Of a stretch of DNA of 64,000 nt, positions 25,664-36,451 are shown piece by piece. Under the pieces are notes generated by a model. The model did not search any database and was not told the DNA's origin. It was given only the letters and a program-made list of their open reading frames with translations. The stretch is from Pseudomonas japonica. GTDB taxonomy: Bacteria > Pseudomonadota > Gammaproteobacteria > Pseudomonadales > Pseudomonadaceae. Where the stretch lies: NCBI RefSeq assembly GCF_013522925.1, contig NZ_JAAMQU010000006.1:124001-188000 (forward strand). Reading direction: 5' to 3'. How positions within the stretch are numbered: position 1 is the stretch's first letter; each line of letters opens with the position of its first letter. The position numbers and the translations under genes are program-made.

Positions 25664-26674
25664 TCAGCATTCAACGATGGCTTTGACCACGCCCTGGCTC
25701 GGGTCGAGCAGCTCGGTAAAGCGGGCACTGACCTCGCTCAAGGCCATGCGATGGGTGTTGAGCGCCGCGTCCGGAATCAAGCCTTCACGCAGGCATTGCT
25801 CCACATAGCGGAAGTCCTCCACCGTGGCGTTGCGGCTGCCCATGAGGGTCGCCTCGCGCTTGTGGAATTCCGGGTCGGAAAAACTGATGTTGCCGCGCAC
25901 GATGGACACCAATACGTATTTGCCACCGTGGGCGATGAATTCGAAGCCGCGCTCCATGGCGCCGGGATTGCCGGTGGCGTCGAACACCACGTCGAAAAAC
26001 TCGCCGCCCGTGATTTCGTCCAACTGAGCCTTGTCGGCGTCACCGATCAACACGGCGCTGTCCACGTGCAGGTGTTGGGTACAAAACGCCAGGCGGTCCT
26101 GGCGGGTGTCCAGCACAGTGACCTTGGCCCCACGCAGGCGAGAAAAGATCGCCACCGCCATGCCGATAGGGCCTGTGCCCACCACCAGCGCGCGCTGCCC
26201 GGGCTGGATGTCCGAGCGGCGTACCGCATGGGCGCCGATGGACAGGAATTCGATCATGGCGGCCTGGTCCAGGGTCACCCCTTCGGCCTTGAGCACGAAC
26301 GCATGGGGCAGGCTCAGGTATTCGGTGAATGCTCCGTCCCGGTGCACGCCCAACACCTGAATACGCACGCAACAGTTGGTTTTGCCCTGTCGGCAGGCGA
26401 TGCACTCGCCACAGGACAGGTAGGGCATCACATACACCAGGTCGCCCGGCTCAAGGCCGCTGCCCTCCTCGCTTTGTTCTACCAAGCCAGAAAACTCATG
26501 CCCCATCACACGCGGGTAGTCGAGGAAAGGTTGGTTGCCGTTGAAGATGTGCAGGTCGGTGCCGCACACACCCACACGCTTGATCCGGACCAGGGTTTCA
26601 CCCGGCGCCCGCAGCGGCCGGGGTCGATCCTGGGCGAGAAGTGTTCCGGGCTTGTCGCAAACGACGGTGAGCAT
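25664..26674 (-). CDS. Zn-dependent alcohol dehydrogenase, L-gulonate/L-galactonate 5-dehydrogenase type
   Basis: A 336-residue medium-chain dehydrogenase. Catalytic zinc residues are in GVCGTDLHIFNG and MGHEFSG, the structural zinc loop has four Cys (CGECIACRQGKTNCC), and the Rossmann motif is VVGTGPIGMAVA. It belongs to the RspB-like group, some of which oxidise L-gulonate or L-galactonate at C5 to fructuronate or tagaturonate. With the downstream reductase and uxuA this would complete gulonate to 2-keto-3-deoxygluconate. The start MLTVVCDK at 26674 has GGAG directly upstream; the longer frame from 26776 runs through non-coding leader. It is the first gene of a three-gene unit. Confidence 0.82.
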   Translation of the reverse strand: MLTVVCDKPGTLLAQDRPRPLRAPGETLVRIKRVGVCGTDLHIFNGNQPFLDYPRVMGHEFSGLVEQSEEGSGLEPGDLVYVMPYLSCGECIACRQGKTNCCVRIQVLGVHRDGAFTEYLSLPHAFVLKAEGVTLDQAAMIEFLSIGAHAVRRSDIQPGQRALVVGTGPIGMAVAIFSRLRGAKVTVLDTRQDRLAFCTQHLHVDSAVLIGDADKAQLDEITGGEFFDVVFDATGNPGAMERGFEFIAHGGKYVLVSIVRGNISFSDPEFHKREATLMGSRNATVEDFRYVEQCLREGLIPDAALNTHRMALSEVSARFTELLDPSQGVVKAIVEC

Positions 26675-26742
26675 GGCGTTCTCCAGGCCGGGCACGCCGA
26701 CACGCTGTGGGCAATGCCCGCTAGCGGCCCGTGCGGGCGCTT

Positions 26743-26753
26743 TTATTGTTGTT
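26743..26753 (-). promoter_or_regulatory. Hfq/Crc-type CA motifs in the dehydrogenase leader
   Basis: On the minus strand AACAACAATAA holds two overlapping AANAANAA matches about 70 bases upstream of the dehydrogenase start, followed by AAAAGC and a GC-rich stem region, as before 6292. Confidence 0.5.
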
Positions 26754-26823
26754 GAGGGGGAAGGCATATCCGCCATGAAGGGCGAATCGCCTCTGGAAGA
26801 AAACTACACACGCACCTTGCAAC

Positions 26824-26834
26824 TGGCAAGACCA
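26824..26834. promoter_or_regulatory. FadR-type operator candidate 3
   Basis: TGGCAAGACCA fits TGG-N4-ACCA and lies in the promoter region of the dehydrogenase-reductase-regulator unit. Confidence 0.5.
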
Positions 26835-26853
26835 ATCCTACTTATAAGTTAAG

Positions 26854-26864
26854 TGGCCTTACCA
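26854..26864. promoter_or_regulatory. FadR-type operator candidate 4
   Basis: TGGCCTTACCA, 30 bp (about three helical turns) from candidate 3, in the same promoter region. Confidence 0.55.
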
Positions 26865-26898
26865 AACCCGGTTCCAGACTCCTTCACTGAAAGCCACT

Positions 26899-27660
26899 TC
26901 AGGCCGTACCCCGGCTGAAAATACGGATCACCTCGTCAAGGTGCGCTGCCATGGCGTCGCGAGCGGCCGCTGCGTCGCGGCGCTCCAGTGCTTCAAGCAC
27001 TCGCCTGTGCTCGTGCTCGGACCGGAACGGCATGTCCTCGCTCGTGTAGTGGGCCTGCAAACGCTGGAACATGCTGCCGTAGCGATGCCCGAGCAGGTGC
27101 TGGATCATCAGCGCGTAGGCGGGGTTGCCCGACGCCTGGGCGATGCGAATGTGGAACAGCCGATCGCCCGGATGGGTATGTGAGCTCTCCCGGTTGTCCT
27201 GAGTGTTGCGTTCGAACGCCAGGCGAATGCCCTGCAATTCCTGCTCACTGGCGTTATCCGCTGCAAGGGCTGCGGCTTCGGGCTCGATCAGCCGCCGCGC
27301 TTGCAATAGTGCAAACGGCGGGATTTCGGCGCTGAAATCCACCTCGATGCCCAGCTCCGGGTCGATGTCGTTCCATTGATCCCGCGTAGCTTGTGTCATC
27401 ACCGGCTCGTCCGACAGCTGTCGCACCGCCGGCTCACATACCAGCACGCCATTACCCACGCGCACTTCAACCAACCCCACCACTTCGAGCGCAATCATCG
27501 CCTCGCGGACCGAAGCGCGGCTCACGCCTAAAAGCTTGGCCAGCTCCCGTTCGGCGGGCAGGCGACTGCCGGGCGGGTATTCGCCACTGCTGATCAAGGC
27601 GCGGAGCTGATCGGCGATCTGGCGATAAAGCCTGGGGTTATCAATCACTTGAATGGGCAT
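26899..27660 (-). CDS. FadR-type GntR regulator of the L-fucose module
   Basis: A 253-residue regulator: winged helix GSRLPAERELAKLLGVSRASVREAMIALEVVG, then an FCD domain with FALLQARRLIEPEAAAL, DRLFHIRIAQASGNPAY and EHEHRRVLEALERRD, including the usual His metal ligands. Its DNA recognition helix (SRASVREAMIALE) is nearly identical to that of the other FadR-type regulator (SRPSLREALIALE), so the two may read the same operator. It diverges from the L-fucose catabolic operon across a region with a TGGCCTGACCA site, and is inferred to repress that operon. Confidence 0.9.
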   Translation of the reverse strand: MPIQVIDNPRLYRQIADQLRALISSGEYPPGSRLPAERELAKLLGVSRASVREAMIALEVVGLVEVRVGNGVLVCEPAVRQLSDEPVMTQATRDQWNDIDPELGIEVDFSAEIPPFALLQARRLIEPEAAALAADNASEQELQGIRLAFERNTQDNRESSHTHPGDRLFHIRIAQASGNPAYALMIQHLLGHRYGSMFQRLQAHYTSEDMPFRSEHEHRRVLEALERRDAAAARDAMAAHLDEVIRIFSRGTA

Positions 27661-27745
27661 CTGACGTCGACTCGGCCTGTGCTATGCGATTTAACAGCGG
27701 CATCACCTTGTTGCATTGGCAACCTGGTGCTACACATAGGTCCAG

Positions 27746-27756
27746 TGGCCTGACCA
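27746..27756. promoter_or_regulatory. FadR-type operator candidate 5
   Basis: TGGCCTGACCA between the divergent regulator and L-fucose operon; it shares its 11-base core with the two exact sites before uxuA. Confidence 0.6.
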
Positions 27757-27856
27757 TTGGAGCAGCTGCGGTTGGCTGGATCATAGCAAGGGTTCCAGCG
27801 CAACGTGCTCGTTTATGAGGCTGGCCACCGAACCTCGGACCACAGGCCCATCACAT

Positions 27857-27864
27857 AAAAACAA
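27857..27864 (+). promoter_or_regulatory. Hfq/Crc-type CA motif
   Basis: AAAAACAA fits AANAANAA and touches the ribosome binding site (AAGGG) of the first gene of the L-fucose operon. Confidence 0.5.
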
Positions 27865-27874
27865 GGGATCGAAC

Positions 27875-28615
27875 ATGGACCTCACCGGCAAGCGCGTGCT
27901 CATCACCGCGGCAGCCCAGGGTATCGGCCGCGCCAGCGTGGAAGCGTTCCTGGAAGCAGGCGCCGAAGTCTTCGCCATCGACATCAACCGCGCCGCGCTG
28001 GAACCCCTCGAAGGCGCGCACAAACATGTGCTGGACGTTACCGACACCGCCGCGATCCAACGCCTGGCCGCGCACACCGGCCCGCTGGACGTGCTGTTCA
28101 ACTGCGCGGGTGTGGTGCACAGCGGCAACATTCTCGAATGCTCCGACGAAGACTGGCGCTTCGCTTTCGATCTCAACGTCACCGCCATGTACAAGATGAT
28201 CCAGGCGTTTCTACCGGGCATGTTGGCCAACGGTGGCGGCTCGATCATCAACATGTCGTCGGTAGCGTCTGCCATCAAGGGTGTGCCCAACCGCTTCGCC
28301 TACTGCGCCAGCAAGGCTGCGGTCATCGGCATCACGCGCTCCGTGGCCGCCGACTTCGTGGGCCAGAACATCCGTTGCAATTGCATCTGCCCCGGCACCG
28401 TGGAATCTCCCTCGCTGCGCCAGCGCGTGGCCGAGCAGGCGGCGCGGGAACAGCGCAGCGAGGAAGAGGTGTACGCCGCATTCGAGGCCCGCCAGCCCAT
28501 GGGCCGCCTCGGCACGCCCCAGGAAATCGCCCAGCTGGCGCTGTACCTGGGCTCGCCCCGCAGCGGCTTCACCACCGGCACCGCGCAGGTGATCGACGGC
28601 GGCTGGAGCAATTGA
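27875..28615 (+). CDS. SDR, 2-keto-3-deoxy-L-fuconate dehydrogenase type
   Basis: A 246-residue short-chain dehydrogenase. The cofactor motif is ITAAAQGIGRASVEAF with Asp in AIDIN favouring NAD, the core motif is NCAGVVHSG, and the catalytic set is Ser in MSSVAS and YCASKAA. The segment RCNCICPGTVESPSLRQRV is typical of the enzyme that oxidises 2-keto-3-deoxy-L-fuconate to the 2,4-diketo acid. The start at 27875 follows AAGGG; the longer frame from 27815 is leader. It is the first gene of a four-gene operon whose other products supply the steps before and after it. Confidence 0.88.
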   Translation: MDLTGKRVLITAAAQGIGRASVEAFLEAGAEVFAIDINRAALEPLEGAHKHVLDVTDTAAIQRLAAHTGPLDVLFNCAGVVHSGNILECSDEDWRFAFDLNVTAMYKMIQAFLPGMLANGGGSIINMSSVASAIKGVPNRFAYCASKAAVIGITRSVAADFVGQNIRCNCICPGTVESPSLRQRVAEQAAREQRSEEEVYAAFEARQPMGRLGTPQEIAQLALYLGSPRSGFTTGTAQVIDGGWSN

Positions 28616-28688
28616 AGCCTGAGCGACTACCTCTTTCTTGATACGGCGCCAAACGCGCCACACCCTTTACCTCGAACAAGGAAACCCC

Positions 28689-29534
28689 ATGAAACTGCTG
28701 CGTTACGGTGAACCTGGCCACGAACACCCCGCCCTGCTGGACAACGATGGCAACCTGCGCGACCTGCGCGACTTCATCGACGATGTGTCAGGCCAGGCCC
28801 TGAGCCCGGAAAGCATCGCCAGGCTTCAAGCGCTGGACCACTCGACCCTGCCCCTGGTGCACGGAAACCCGCGTATCGGCCCTTGCGTGGGCAATGTCGG
28901 CAAGTTCATCTGCATCGGCCTGAACTACGCCGACCATGCCGCGGAAACCGGCGCTGATATTCCTGCCGAGCCGATCATCTTCAATAAGTGGACCAGCGCC
29001 ATCGTTGGCCCGAACGACAACGTGGAAATCCCCCGCAACTCGAAGAAGACCGACTGGGAAGTGGAGCTGGGCGTGGTGATCGGCAAGGGCGGCCGCTACA
29101 TCGACGAGGCCAGCGCACTGGACCACGTGGCCGGCTACTGCGTGATCAACGACGTGTCGGAACGGGAATTCCAGATCGAGCGCGGCGGCACCTGGGACAA
29201 GGGCAAGGGCTGCGACACCTTCGGCCCCATGGGCCCGTGGCTGGTAACGCGTGACGAAGTGCCTGACCCGCACCAGCTCAACCTGTGGCTGGAAGTGGAT
29301 GGCAAGCGCTACCAGAACGGCAACACCCGCACGATGATCTTCCAGATTCCCAAGCTGGTGAGCTACCTCAGCCAGTTCATGAGCCTGCAGCCGGGCGATG
29401 TGATTTCCACCGGCACGCCGCCGGGGGTGGGCCTTGGTTGCAAGCCGGAGCCTGTATTCCTGCGCGCGGGGCAGCGCATGCGCCTGGGTATCGAGGGCCT
29501 GGGCGAACAGGAGCAACTCACCGTCGACGCCTGA
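28689..29534 (+). CDS. 2,4-diketo-3-deoxy-L-fuconate hydrolase (FAH superfamily)
   Basis: A 281-residue fumarylacetoacetate-hydrolase-fold enzyme. MKLLRYGEPGHEHPALLD opens the family; GLNYADHAAETG, FNKWTSAIVGPND, KKTDWEVELGVVIGK (metal-binding Glu residues), VINDVSEREFQ and VISTGTPPGVGLG are all present. The expected reaction splits 2,4-diketo-3-deoxy-L-fuconate into pyruvate and L-lactate. The start at 28689 is preceded by AAGGAAAC. It lies 73 bp behind the dehydrogenase gene. Confidence 0.9.
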   Translation: MKLLRYGEPGHEHPALLDNDGNLRDLRDFIDDVSGQALSPESIARLQALDHSTLPLVHGNPRIGPCVGNVGKFICIGLNYADHAAETGADIPAEPIIFNKWTSAIVGPNDNVEIPRNSKKTDWEVELGVVIGKGGRYIDEASALDHVAGYCVINDVSEREFQIERGGTWDKGKGCDTFGPMGPWLVTRDEVPDPHQLNLWLEVDGKRYQNGNTRTMIFQIPKLVSYLSQFMSLQPGDVISTGTPPGVGLGCKPEPVFLRAGQRMRLGIEGLGEQEQLTVDA

Positions 29535-29601
29535 CGCCGCGCATGGCCTGCCGTACGCGGCAGGTCGGTTCGTTCCGACAATAACGCCAATGGGAACCGC
29601 C

Positions 29602-31661
<2,060 letters not shown>

Positions 31662-31722
31662 CGCCGTAACCCCGCCGGAGGGTCACCGCGCACCGCTGTT
31701 CGTACACACGCTTCACACCTAC

Positions 31723-31730
31723 AACAACAA
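31723..31730 (+). promoter_or_regulatory. Hfq/Crc-type CA motif at the FucP ribosome binding site
   Basis: AACAACAA abuts GAGGAG, the ribosome binding site of the symporter starting at 31743. Hfq bound here would cover the translation start. Confidence 0.6.
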
Positions 31731-31742
31731 GAGGAGAGCGTT

Positions 31743-32984
31743 ATGTCGGCCAAACTGGGCAAGATCGAAACCCCCATATACACCCGCGCCGAACCGTCGG
31801 TGCGGCTGGCGCTGATGCTGGTGACCAGCCTGTTCTTTCTGTGGGGTCTGTCGTATGGCCTGCTGGACGTGCTGAACAAGCATTTTCAGGAAACCTTGCA
31901 TGTGAGCAAGGCGCAGTCCGGTCTGTTGCAAGCGGCCTATTTTGGCGCCTATTTCATCATCGCCTTGCCGGCGGGTTTTCTGATGGACCGCTTCGGCTAC
32001 AAGGCGGGCATCCTGCTGGGGCTTTGCCTGTACGCCGCTGGCGCGCTGTTGTTCATGCCGGCGGCCAATGCGGCCAGCTTCCCGTTCTTCCTGTTCGCCC
32101 TGTTTGTGATCGCGCTGGGGCTGGGCTGCCTGGAAACCGCCGCCAACCCCTATGCCACGGTGCTCGGCGAGCCTGGCGGCGCGGAGCGCAGGCTCAACCT
32201 GGCGCAGTCCTTCAATGGGCTAGGGCAATTCGTGGGGCCGTTGCTGGGCGGCATGCTGTTTTTCGGCGGGGCCAGCAATGACGGTGACAGTACCTCCCTG
32301 CAAACCACCTATGTAGTGATCGCGGCGATTGTGCTGGTGGTCGCGGCCATGTTCGCCCGTACCCCCATGCCCGATGCACGCGAGCGCACCACTCACGCAC
32401 AAGGCATCACCGACAAAGGTCTCTGGCAACACCGCAGCTTCGTTGGCGGGGTAATCGCGCAGTTCTTTTATGTGGCGGCGCAGGTGGGCGTGGGGGCATT
32501 TTTCATCAACTACGTCACCGAACACTGGGCCAACATGAGCAGCCAGACCGCGGCCTACCTGCTGTCGGTGGCGATGATCTGCTTCATGTGCGGGCGGTTT
32601 TTCAGCACCTGGCTGATGGGGCGGGTCGCGCCGCAACGCCTGCTTACGGTGTACGCCTGCATCAACGTCGCCCTGTGCGCCGTAGTGGTGAGCGGGGTGC
32701 AAAGCCTCTCGGTGATTGCGCTGGTCGCGATCTTTTTCTTCATGTCGATCATGTTCCCCACCATCTTCGCCATGGGCGTGAAGGACCTGGGCGCGCACAC
32801 CAAGCGCGGCAGCTCGTTCCTGATCATGGCCATCGTCGGCGGCGCCTTGATGCCCTACTTCATGGGGCTGGTGGCGGATCATGCCTCTACCGCCCTGGCC
32901 TACCTGTTGCCACTGGGGTGCTTTGTGGTGGTGGCGGTTTATGGGCGCGCATGTTCCCAGGCTAAGCCTGGTCCCACAGTGTGA
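31743..32984 (+). CDS. fucP: L-fucose:H+ symporter family permease
   Basis: A 413-residue, twelve-segment FucP-type major facilitator. LMLVTSLFFLWGLSYGLLDVLNKHFQ, GAYFIIALPAGFLMDRFGYK and CLETAANPYATVLGEP contain the Asp and Glu positions important for proton and sugar handling in FucP. It follows the L-fucose catabolic operon by 81 bp, with GAGGAG seven bases upstream of the ATG, and converges on the LysR gene with 12 bp between stops. Confidence 0.92.
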   Translation: MSAKLGKIETPIYTRAEPSVRLALMLVTSLFFLWGLSYGLLDVLNKHFQETLHVSKAQSGLLQAAYFGAYFIIALPAGFLMDRFGYKAGILLGLCLYAAGALLFMPAANAASFPFFLFALFVIALGLGCLETAANPYATVLGEPGGAERRLNLAQSFNGLGQFVGPLLGGMLFFGGASNDGDSTSLQTTYVVIAAIVLVVAAMFARTPMPDARERTTHAQGITDKGLWQHRSFVGGVIAQFFYVAAQVGVGAFFINYVTEHWANMSSQTAAYLLSVAMICFMCGRFFSTWLMGRVAPQRLLTVYACINVALCAVVVSGVQSLSVIALVAIFFFMSIMFPTIFAMGVKDLGAHTKRGSSFLIMAIVGGALMPYFMGLVADHASTALAYLLPLGCFVVVAVYGRACSQAKPGPTV

Positions 32985-32996
32985 TCACCGCGCGGC

Positions 32997-33923
32997 TCAC
33001 CGAGCCGATTGGCGCAGCAGTTCGATCAAGCGCTCCGCCGCAGGTGACAGCACGCTGCTGCGCCGGGTGACGATGCCAAAGGGCTGCGAGGGCGAGCGCA
33101 GGGCTACGGGCAGGATGCGCAACATCTTGTGCCGCTCGAACAGCTGGGCAATGTCGGTGGGCAACAGCGAAACCAGGTCCCGGCCCTGGTTGAGCAGCGC
33201 GACGGTGACGAACGTCGAAGCCGTGGACACGGTGTCCACGGGCTTGTCGATACCGGCCAGGTCCAGCTCGCGTTCGAGCAGGTCACGCAGCGGCATCTTG
33301 CTGGGGTAGGTCACCCATCGATACTGCGCAAGGTCACGCATGCACAGCTCACCCTGGGTTTTGGTCGAGTGGTCATACCCGGCAACCACTGACAGCGGCT
33401 CGTCGGCGAGCTTGAGGTAACGGTACCGGGTGGGGTGCGCGCTTACGGCAGACCGGCCGATGACCAGATCCAGGCGGCCGTCGTCCAGCTGCGCGAGCAT
33501 GCGCGCGCTGGTGTCCTCCACGATTTCCACGGTTACGGCCGGCATCTGCGCATGAAGGGCATCCAGCGCGGGGATCACATAGGTCGGAATAGCCCCCATG
33601 ATCGCGCCAATGGCCAGCCGGCCTGTGCGCCCGGCCCTGATATCGGCCATGTCGTCACACAGCAACGCCAGGTCCGTGGTGAGCAAGCGGGCATATTCGA
33701 TCACGCGCTGGCCACACGCGTTGGGGATCATCCCGCTCGCCGATCGCTCGAACAGCGGCGCCTCGAACATCACCTCAAGCTCGTGCAAGGCCTTGCTGGC
33801 GGCCGACTGCGTGATCGACAGCACGGCGGCGGCCTTGTGCAGCGACTTGTGCTGGTCGAGCGCGGTCACCAGTTGCAGCTGTTTGAGGCGCAGCCTGGAG
33901 AGCAGCAGGTTGAGGGTATTCAT
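32997..33923 (-). CDS. LysR family regulator (GbpR-like)
   Basis: A 308-residue regulator: N-terminal HTH (LQLVTALDQHKSLHKAAAVLSITQSAASKALHELE) and a periplasmic-binding-like effector domain (GRLAIGAIMGAIPTYVIPALDAL, LDLVIGRSA). The subgroup resembles GbpR/GalR-type regulators of sugar-acid genes. It diverges from the 2-keto-3-deoxyarabonate dehydratase gene, so it is the likely regulator of the 34082-40211 operon. The effector is probably a sugar or sugar acid but cannot be identified here. Confidence 0.9.
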   Translation of the reverse strand: MNTLNLLLSRLRLKQLQLVTALDQHKSLHKAAAVLSITQSAASKALHELEVMFEAPLFERSASGMIPNACGQRVIEYARLLTTDLALLCDDMADIRAGRTGRLAIGAIMGAIPTYVIPALDALHAQMPAVTVEIVEDTSARMLAQLDDGRLDLVIGRSAVSAHPTRYRYLKLADEPLSVVAGYDHSTKTQGELCMRDLAQYRWVTYPSKMPLRDLLERELDLAGIDKPVDTVSTASTFVTVALLNQGRDLVSLLPTDIAQLFERHKMLRILPVALRSPSQPFGIVTRRSSVLSPAAERLIELLRQSAR

Positions 33924-34081
33924 GGGTGAGTCGAAAAACTCATCAGGGGATGGAAAGGACTCAATATACAGGCCGGAAAACGCCTCGGTATAGTCGGGCC
34001 ATCAGCAGTCACCGCACCCTGTGAATATGCGCCTGAGCGCAGCGGTTGTCCCCTACCCCGCAGTCACGAGCACAGCACGAT

Positions 34082-35011
34082 ATGAATACCCACAACAAAA
34101 ACCGCTATAGCGGAGTGTTCCCTGTCGCACCCACGATTTTCGACGCACACGGGCAGCTCGACCTCGACGGCCAGAAGCGCTGCATCGACTTCATGATCGA
34201 TGCCGGCTCCGACGGCCTGTGCATACTCGCCAATTTCTCGGAGCAGTTCGCCCTCGCCGACGATGAACGCGACACCGTGATGAATGTGGTGCTGGACCAT
34301 GTGGCCGGCCGGGTACCTGTGATCGTTACTACCACGCACTTCAGCAGCCAGGTGTGCGCCCGCCGCAGCCAGGCCGCGCAAGCCGCCGGGGCCGCCATGT
34401 TGATGGTGATGCCGCCCTACCACGGCGCAACGATCCGGGTGACCGAGCAAGGCATTTATGAGTTCTTCGAACAGGTGTCGAACGCGGTCAACATTCCGAT
34501 CATGATCCAGGACGCACCTGTGGCCGGTACACCGTTGCCGGCGGCGTTTCTTGCCCGTATGGCGCGGGAGATCGAGAACGTCTCGTACTTCAAGATCGAA
34601 ACTGCGCAGGCTGCCGCCAAGCTACGCGAGCTGATCGCCCTGGGTGGCGATAGCGTGGTTGGGCCCTGGGACGGCGAAGAAGCGATCACGCTGATGCCAG
34701 ACCTGGACGCCGGCGCCACCGGCGCAATGACCGGCGGCGCCTACCCGGATGGGATTCGCAAGATCATCGAGGCCCATGTGAACGGGGATCGTGAGCGCGC
34801 GGCGGCGCTGTACCAGCAGTGGTTACCGCTGATCAACTACGAGAACCGCCAATGCGGGCTGGCGGCCTGCAAAATCCTGATGAAAGAAGGCGGCGTCATC
34901 CACTCCGATGCCGTGCGCCACCCACTCTCCCCGGTACATCCACAGATTCGCGAAGGGTTGCTGGAGGTCGCGCGCCGCCTCGACCCGCTTGTATTGCGCT
35001 GGGGGCGCTAG
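34082..35011 (+). CDS. L-2-keto-3-deoxyarabonate dehydratase type, DHDPS family
   Basis: A 309-residue TIM-barrel enzyme of the dihydrodipicolinate synthase family. SGVFPVAPTIFDAHGQLDLDGQKR, FMIDAGSDGLCILANFSEQFAL, MPPYHGATIRV and GPWDGEEAITLMPDLDAGATGAMTGG match the Azospirillum enzyme that turns L-2-keto-3-deoxyarabonate into 2-oxoglutarate semialdehyde. YFKIET carries the Schiff-base Lys. The start MNTHNKNRYSG at 34082 is chosen because homologous sequence begins there; 34046 is an upstream alternative. A CA motif lies inside codons 5-7. The semialdehyde dehydrogenase that normally follows is not in the window. Confidence 0.85.
   Translation: MNTHNKNRYSGVFPVAPTIFDAHGQLDLDGQKRCIDFMIDAGSDGLCILANFSEQFALADDERDTVMNVVLDHVAGRVPVIVTTTHFSSQVCARRSQAAQAAGAAMLMVMPPYHGATIRVTEQGIYEFFEQVSNAVNIPIMIQDAPVAGTPLPAAFLARMAREIENVSYFKIETAQAAAKLRELIALGGDSVVGPWDGEEAITLMPDLDAGATGAMTGGAYPDGIRKIIEAHVNGDRERAAALYQQWLPLINYENRQCGLAACKILMKEGGVIHSDAVRHPLSPVHPQIREGLLEVARRLDPLVLRWGR
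34094..34101 (+). promoter_or_regulatory. Hfq/Crc-type CA motif inside the first codons
   Basis: AACAAAAA fits AANAANAA and lies 12-19 bases after the ATG at 34082. Confidence 0.4.
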
Positions 35012-35029
35012 GAGCACCGCAGTACCTAC

Positions 35030-35054
35030 GTAGGAAGCGGGCGAAGCTCGCGAA
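35030..35054. repeat. Single REP unit
   Basis: Starts GTAGGAAGCGGGCGAAGCTC; identical to the unit at 14118-14142. It lies in the 134-bp gap between the DHDPS-family gene and the MFS gene. Confidence 0.8.
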
Positions 35055-35124
35055 TGTACTTCACAGGACAGTCGTTTCCGCTTTCGAGAGATAAGAAGTT
35101 CCTACACCACCCGCCCGATCTTAT

Positions 35125-35132
35125 AAAAATAA
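35125..35132 (+). promoter_or_regulatory. Hfq/Crc-type CA motif
   Basis: AAAAATAA fits AANAANAA and lies two bases upstream of the AGGAG ribosome binding site of the MFS gene at 35146. Confidence 0.5.
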
Positions 35133-35145
35133 CAGGAGACTCGGC

Positions 35146-36441
35146 ATGGATATGTCCCGCCTGCAAGGCACCAAGAAGACGACTGTGCGGTGGAAGATCT
35201 TTCTTCTATTGCTACTGCTCGTGTCCATCAACTACATCGACCGCGCGGCGTTGTCCGTGGCCATGCCGGCGATTTCCCAGGAATTTTCCCTCACCCCGGA
35301 GCGCCAGGGGCTGATCCTCAGCTCGTTCTTCTGGACCTACCTCTTCATGCAAGTGCCCTCGGGCATGCTCGCCGACCGCCTGAAACCTCGTACGCTGATC
35401 GCAGTCGCCACCATCAGCTGGGGCGCGTTCCAGGCCCTGGGCGCCGCGTGTACCGGGTGGTTCGCCCTGATGCTGACCCGCATGGGCCTGGGCATCGCCG
35501 AAGCGCCGATCTACCCGGTGGGCGGCAAGCTCAACGCGCTGTGGCTCACCCAGAACGAAAAAACCCGCGGGGCTTCCCTTGTGGATGCCGGCTCTGCGCT
35601 CGGGTCCGGCGTAGGCGCGGTGGTGGTCGCCTCCTTGATGGCCTGGCTTGGCTCATGGCGCGCGGCCTTCGTGGTCGCCGGGGTGGGCACCATCCTGTGC
35701 GGTATCTGGGCCTGGTGGTACATCCGCAATACGCCACGCGAGCATCCGTCGATCAACGATGCGGAAATCGCCTACATCGAACACGCCCACGCCGAGGAGG
35801 ATGCACGCGAGCCGAAGGTGGCCGCAGGCGGTTCGCTGCTGAGGTTCTTCACCTACCGTTCGGTATGGGGCATGTGCGCCAGCCACACCTGCACCAACCT
35901 GGTGTTCTTTGGCCTGATGACCTGGCTGCCCACCTACCTGTTCAACGTCCACGGCTTCGACCTCAAGTCCCTGGGCGGCGCCACCTTCCTGATCTTCTTT
36001 TTCGGCTTCGTTGGCGAGGTAGTGGCCGGGCAGTTGGCGGACCGGTGGAAATCGGCCGGGGCGAGCGCCAACCGGGTATACCGCAGCATGATGATGATCG
36101 GCGCGGGCGCCGTGGGGTTGTCCATGCTCGGGGTGGCCTATGTACGCGCACCGTTCGCGGTGGTCGGGCTGCTGTGCGTGGCGCTGTTCTTCCTGCGCTG
36201 GTGCGGCGGCTGCAACTGGGCCACGCCGGCGATGCTGGCCACCCGGGCCCGTACCGGTGCGCTGAACGGCATCATGAACTTTGTGGGAAACATTGCCGGG
36301 ATCTTTGTGCCGATCTTCATCGGCTACATCGTGCAGAACACCGGCTCGTATTTCCTGGCGCTGATGTTCTTCGTGGGCGTGGCGGTGGTGCAGATGCTCG
36401 CCGTGCTGTCCATCGACTATCAACGCAAGCTGCCGGTTTAG
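35146..36441 (+). CDS. ACS-family MFS transporter for sugar acids
   Basis: A 431-residue, twelve-segment permease of the same family as 21111-22400 (shared SINYIDRAALSVAMPAI and SSFFWTYLFMQVPSGM pattern), but a clearly different paralog. AGGAG lies seven bases before the ATG. It is followed by a 10-bp gap and then enzymes for 2-hydroxyacid oxidation and sugar-acid dehydration. Uptake of the sugar acid used by this module is inferred; the substrate is open. Confidence 0.9.
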   Translation: MDMSRLQGTKKTTVRWKIFLLLLLLVSINYIDRAALSVAMPAISQEFSLTPERQGLILSSFFWTYLFMQVPSGMLADRLKPRTLIAVATISWGAFQALGAACTGWFALMLTRMGLGIAEAPIYPVGGKLNALWLTQNEKTRGASLVDAGSALGSGVGAVVVASLMAWLGSWRAAFVVAGVGTILCGIWAWWYIRNTPREHPSINDAEIAYIEHAHAEEDAREPKVAAGGSLLRFFTYRSVWGMCASHTCTNLVFFGLMTWLPTYLFNVHGFDLKSLGGATFLIFFFGFVGEVVAGQLADRWKSAGASANRVYRSMMMIGAGAVGLSMLGVAYVRAPFAVVGLLCVALFFLRWCGGCNWATPAMLATRARTGALNGIMNFVGNIAGIFVPIFIGYIVQNTGSYFLALMFFVGVAVVQMLAVLSIDYQRKLPV

Positions 36442-36451
36442 GAGGCCTCCC

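Noticed and set aside
33924..34081. ATAC...GTAT inverted repeat as a LysR site before the DHDPS-family gene
   Set aside because: The spacing does not fit a T-N11-A site well and the arms are only four bases, so it is too weak to report as a feature.
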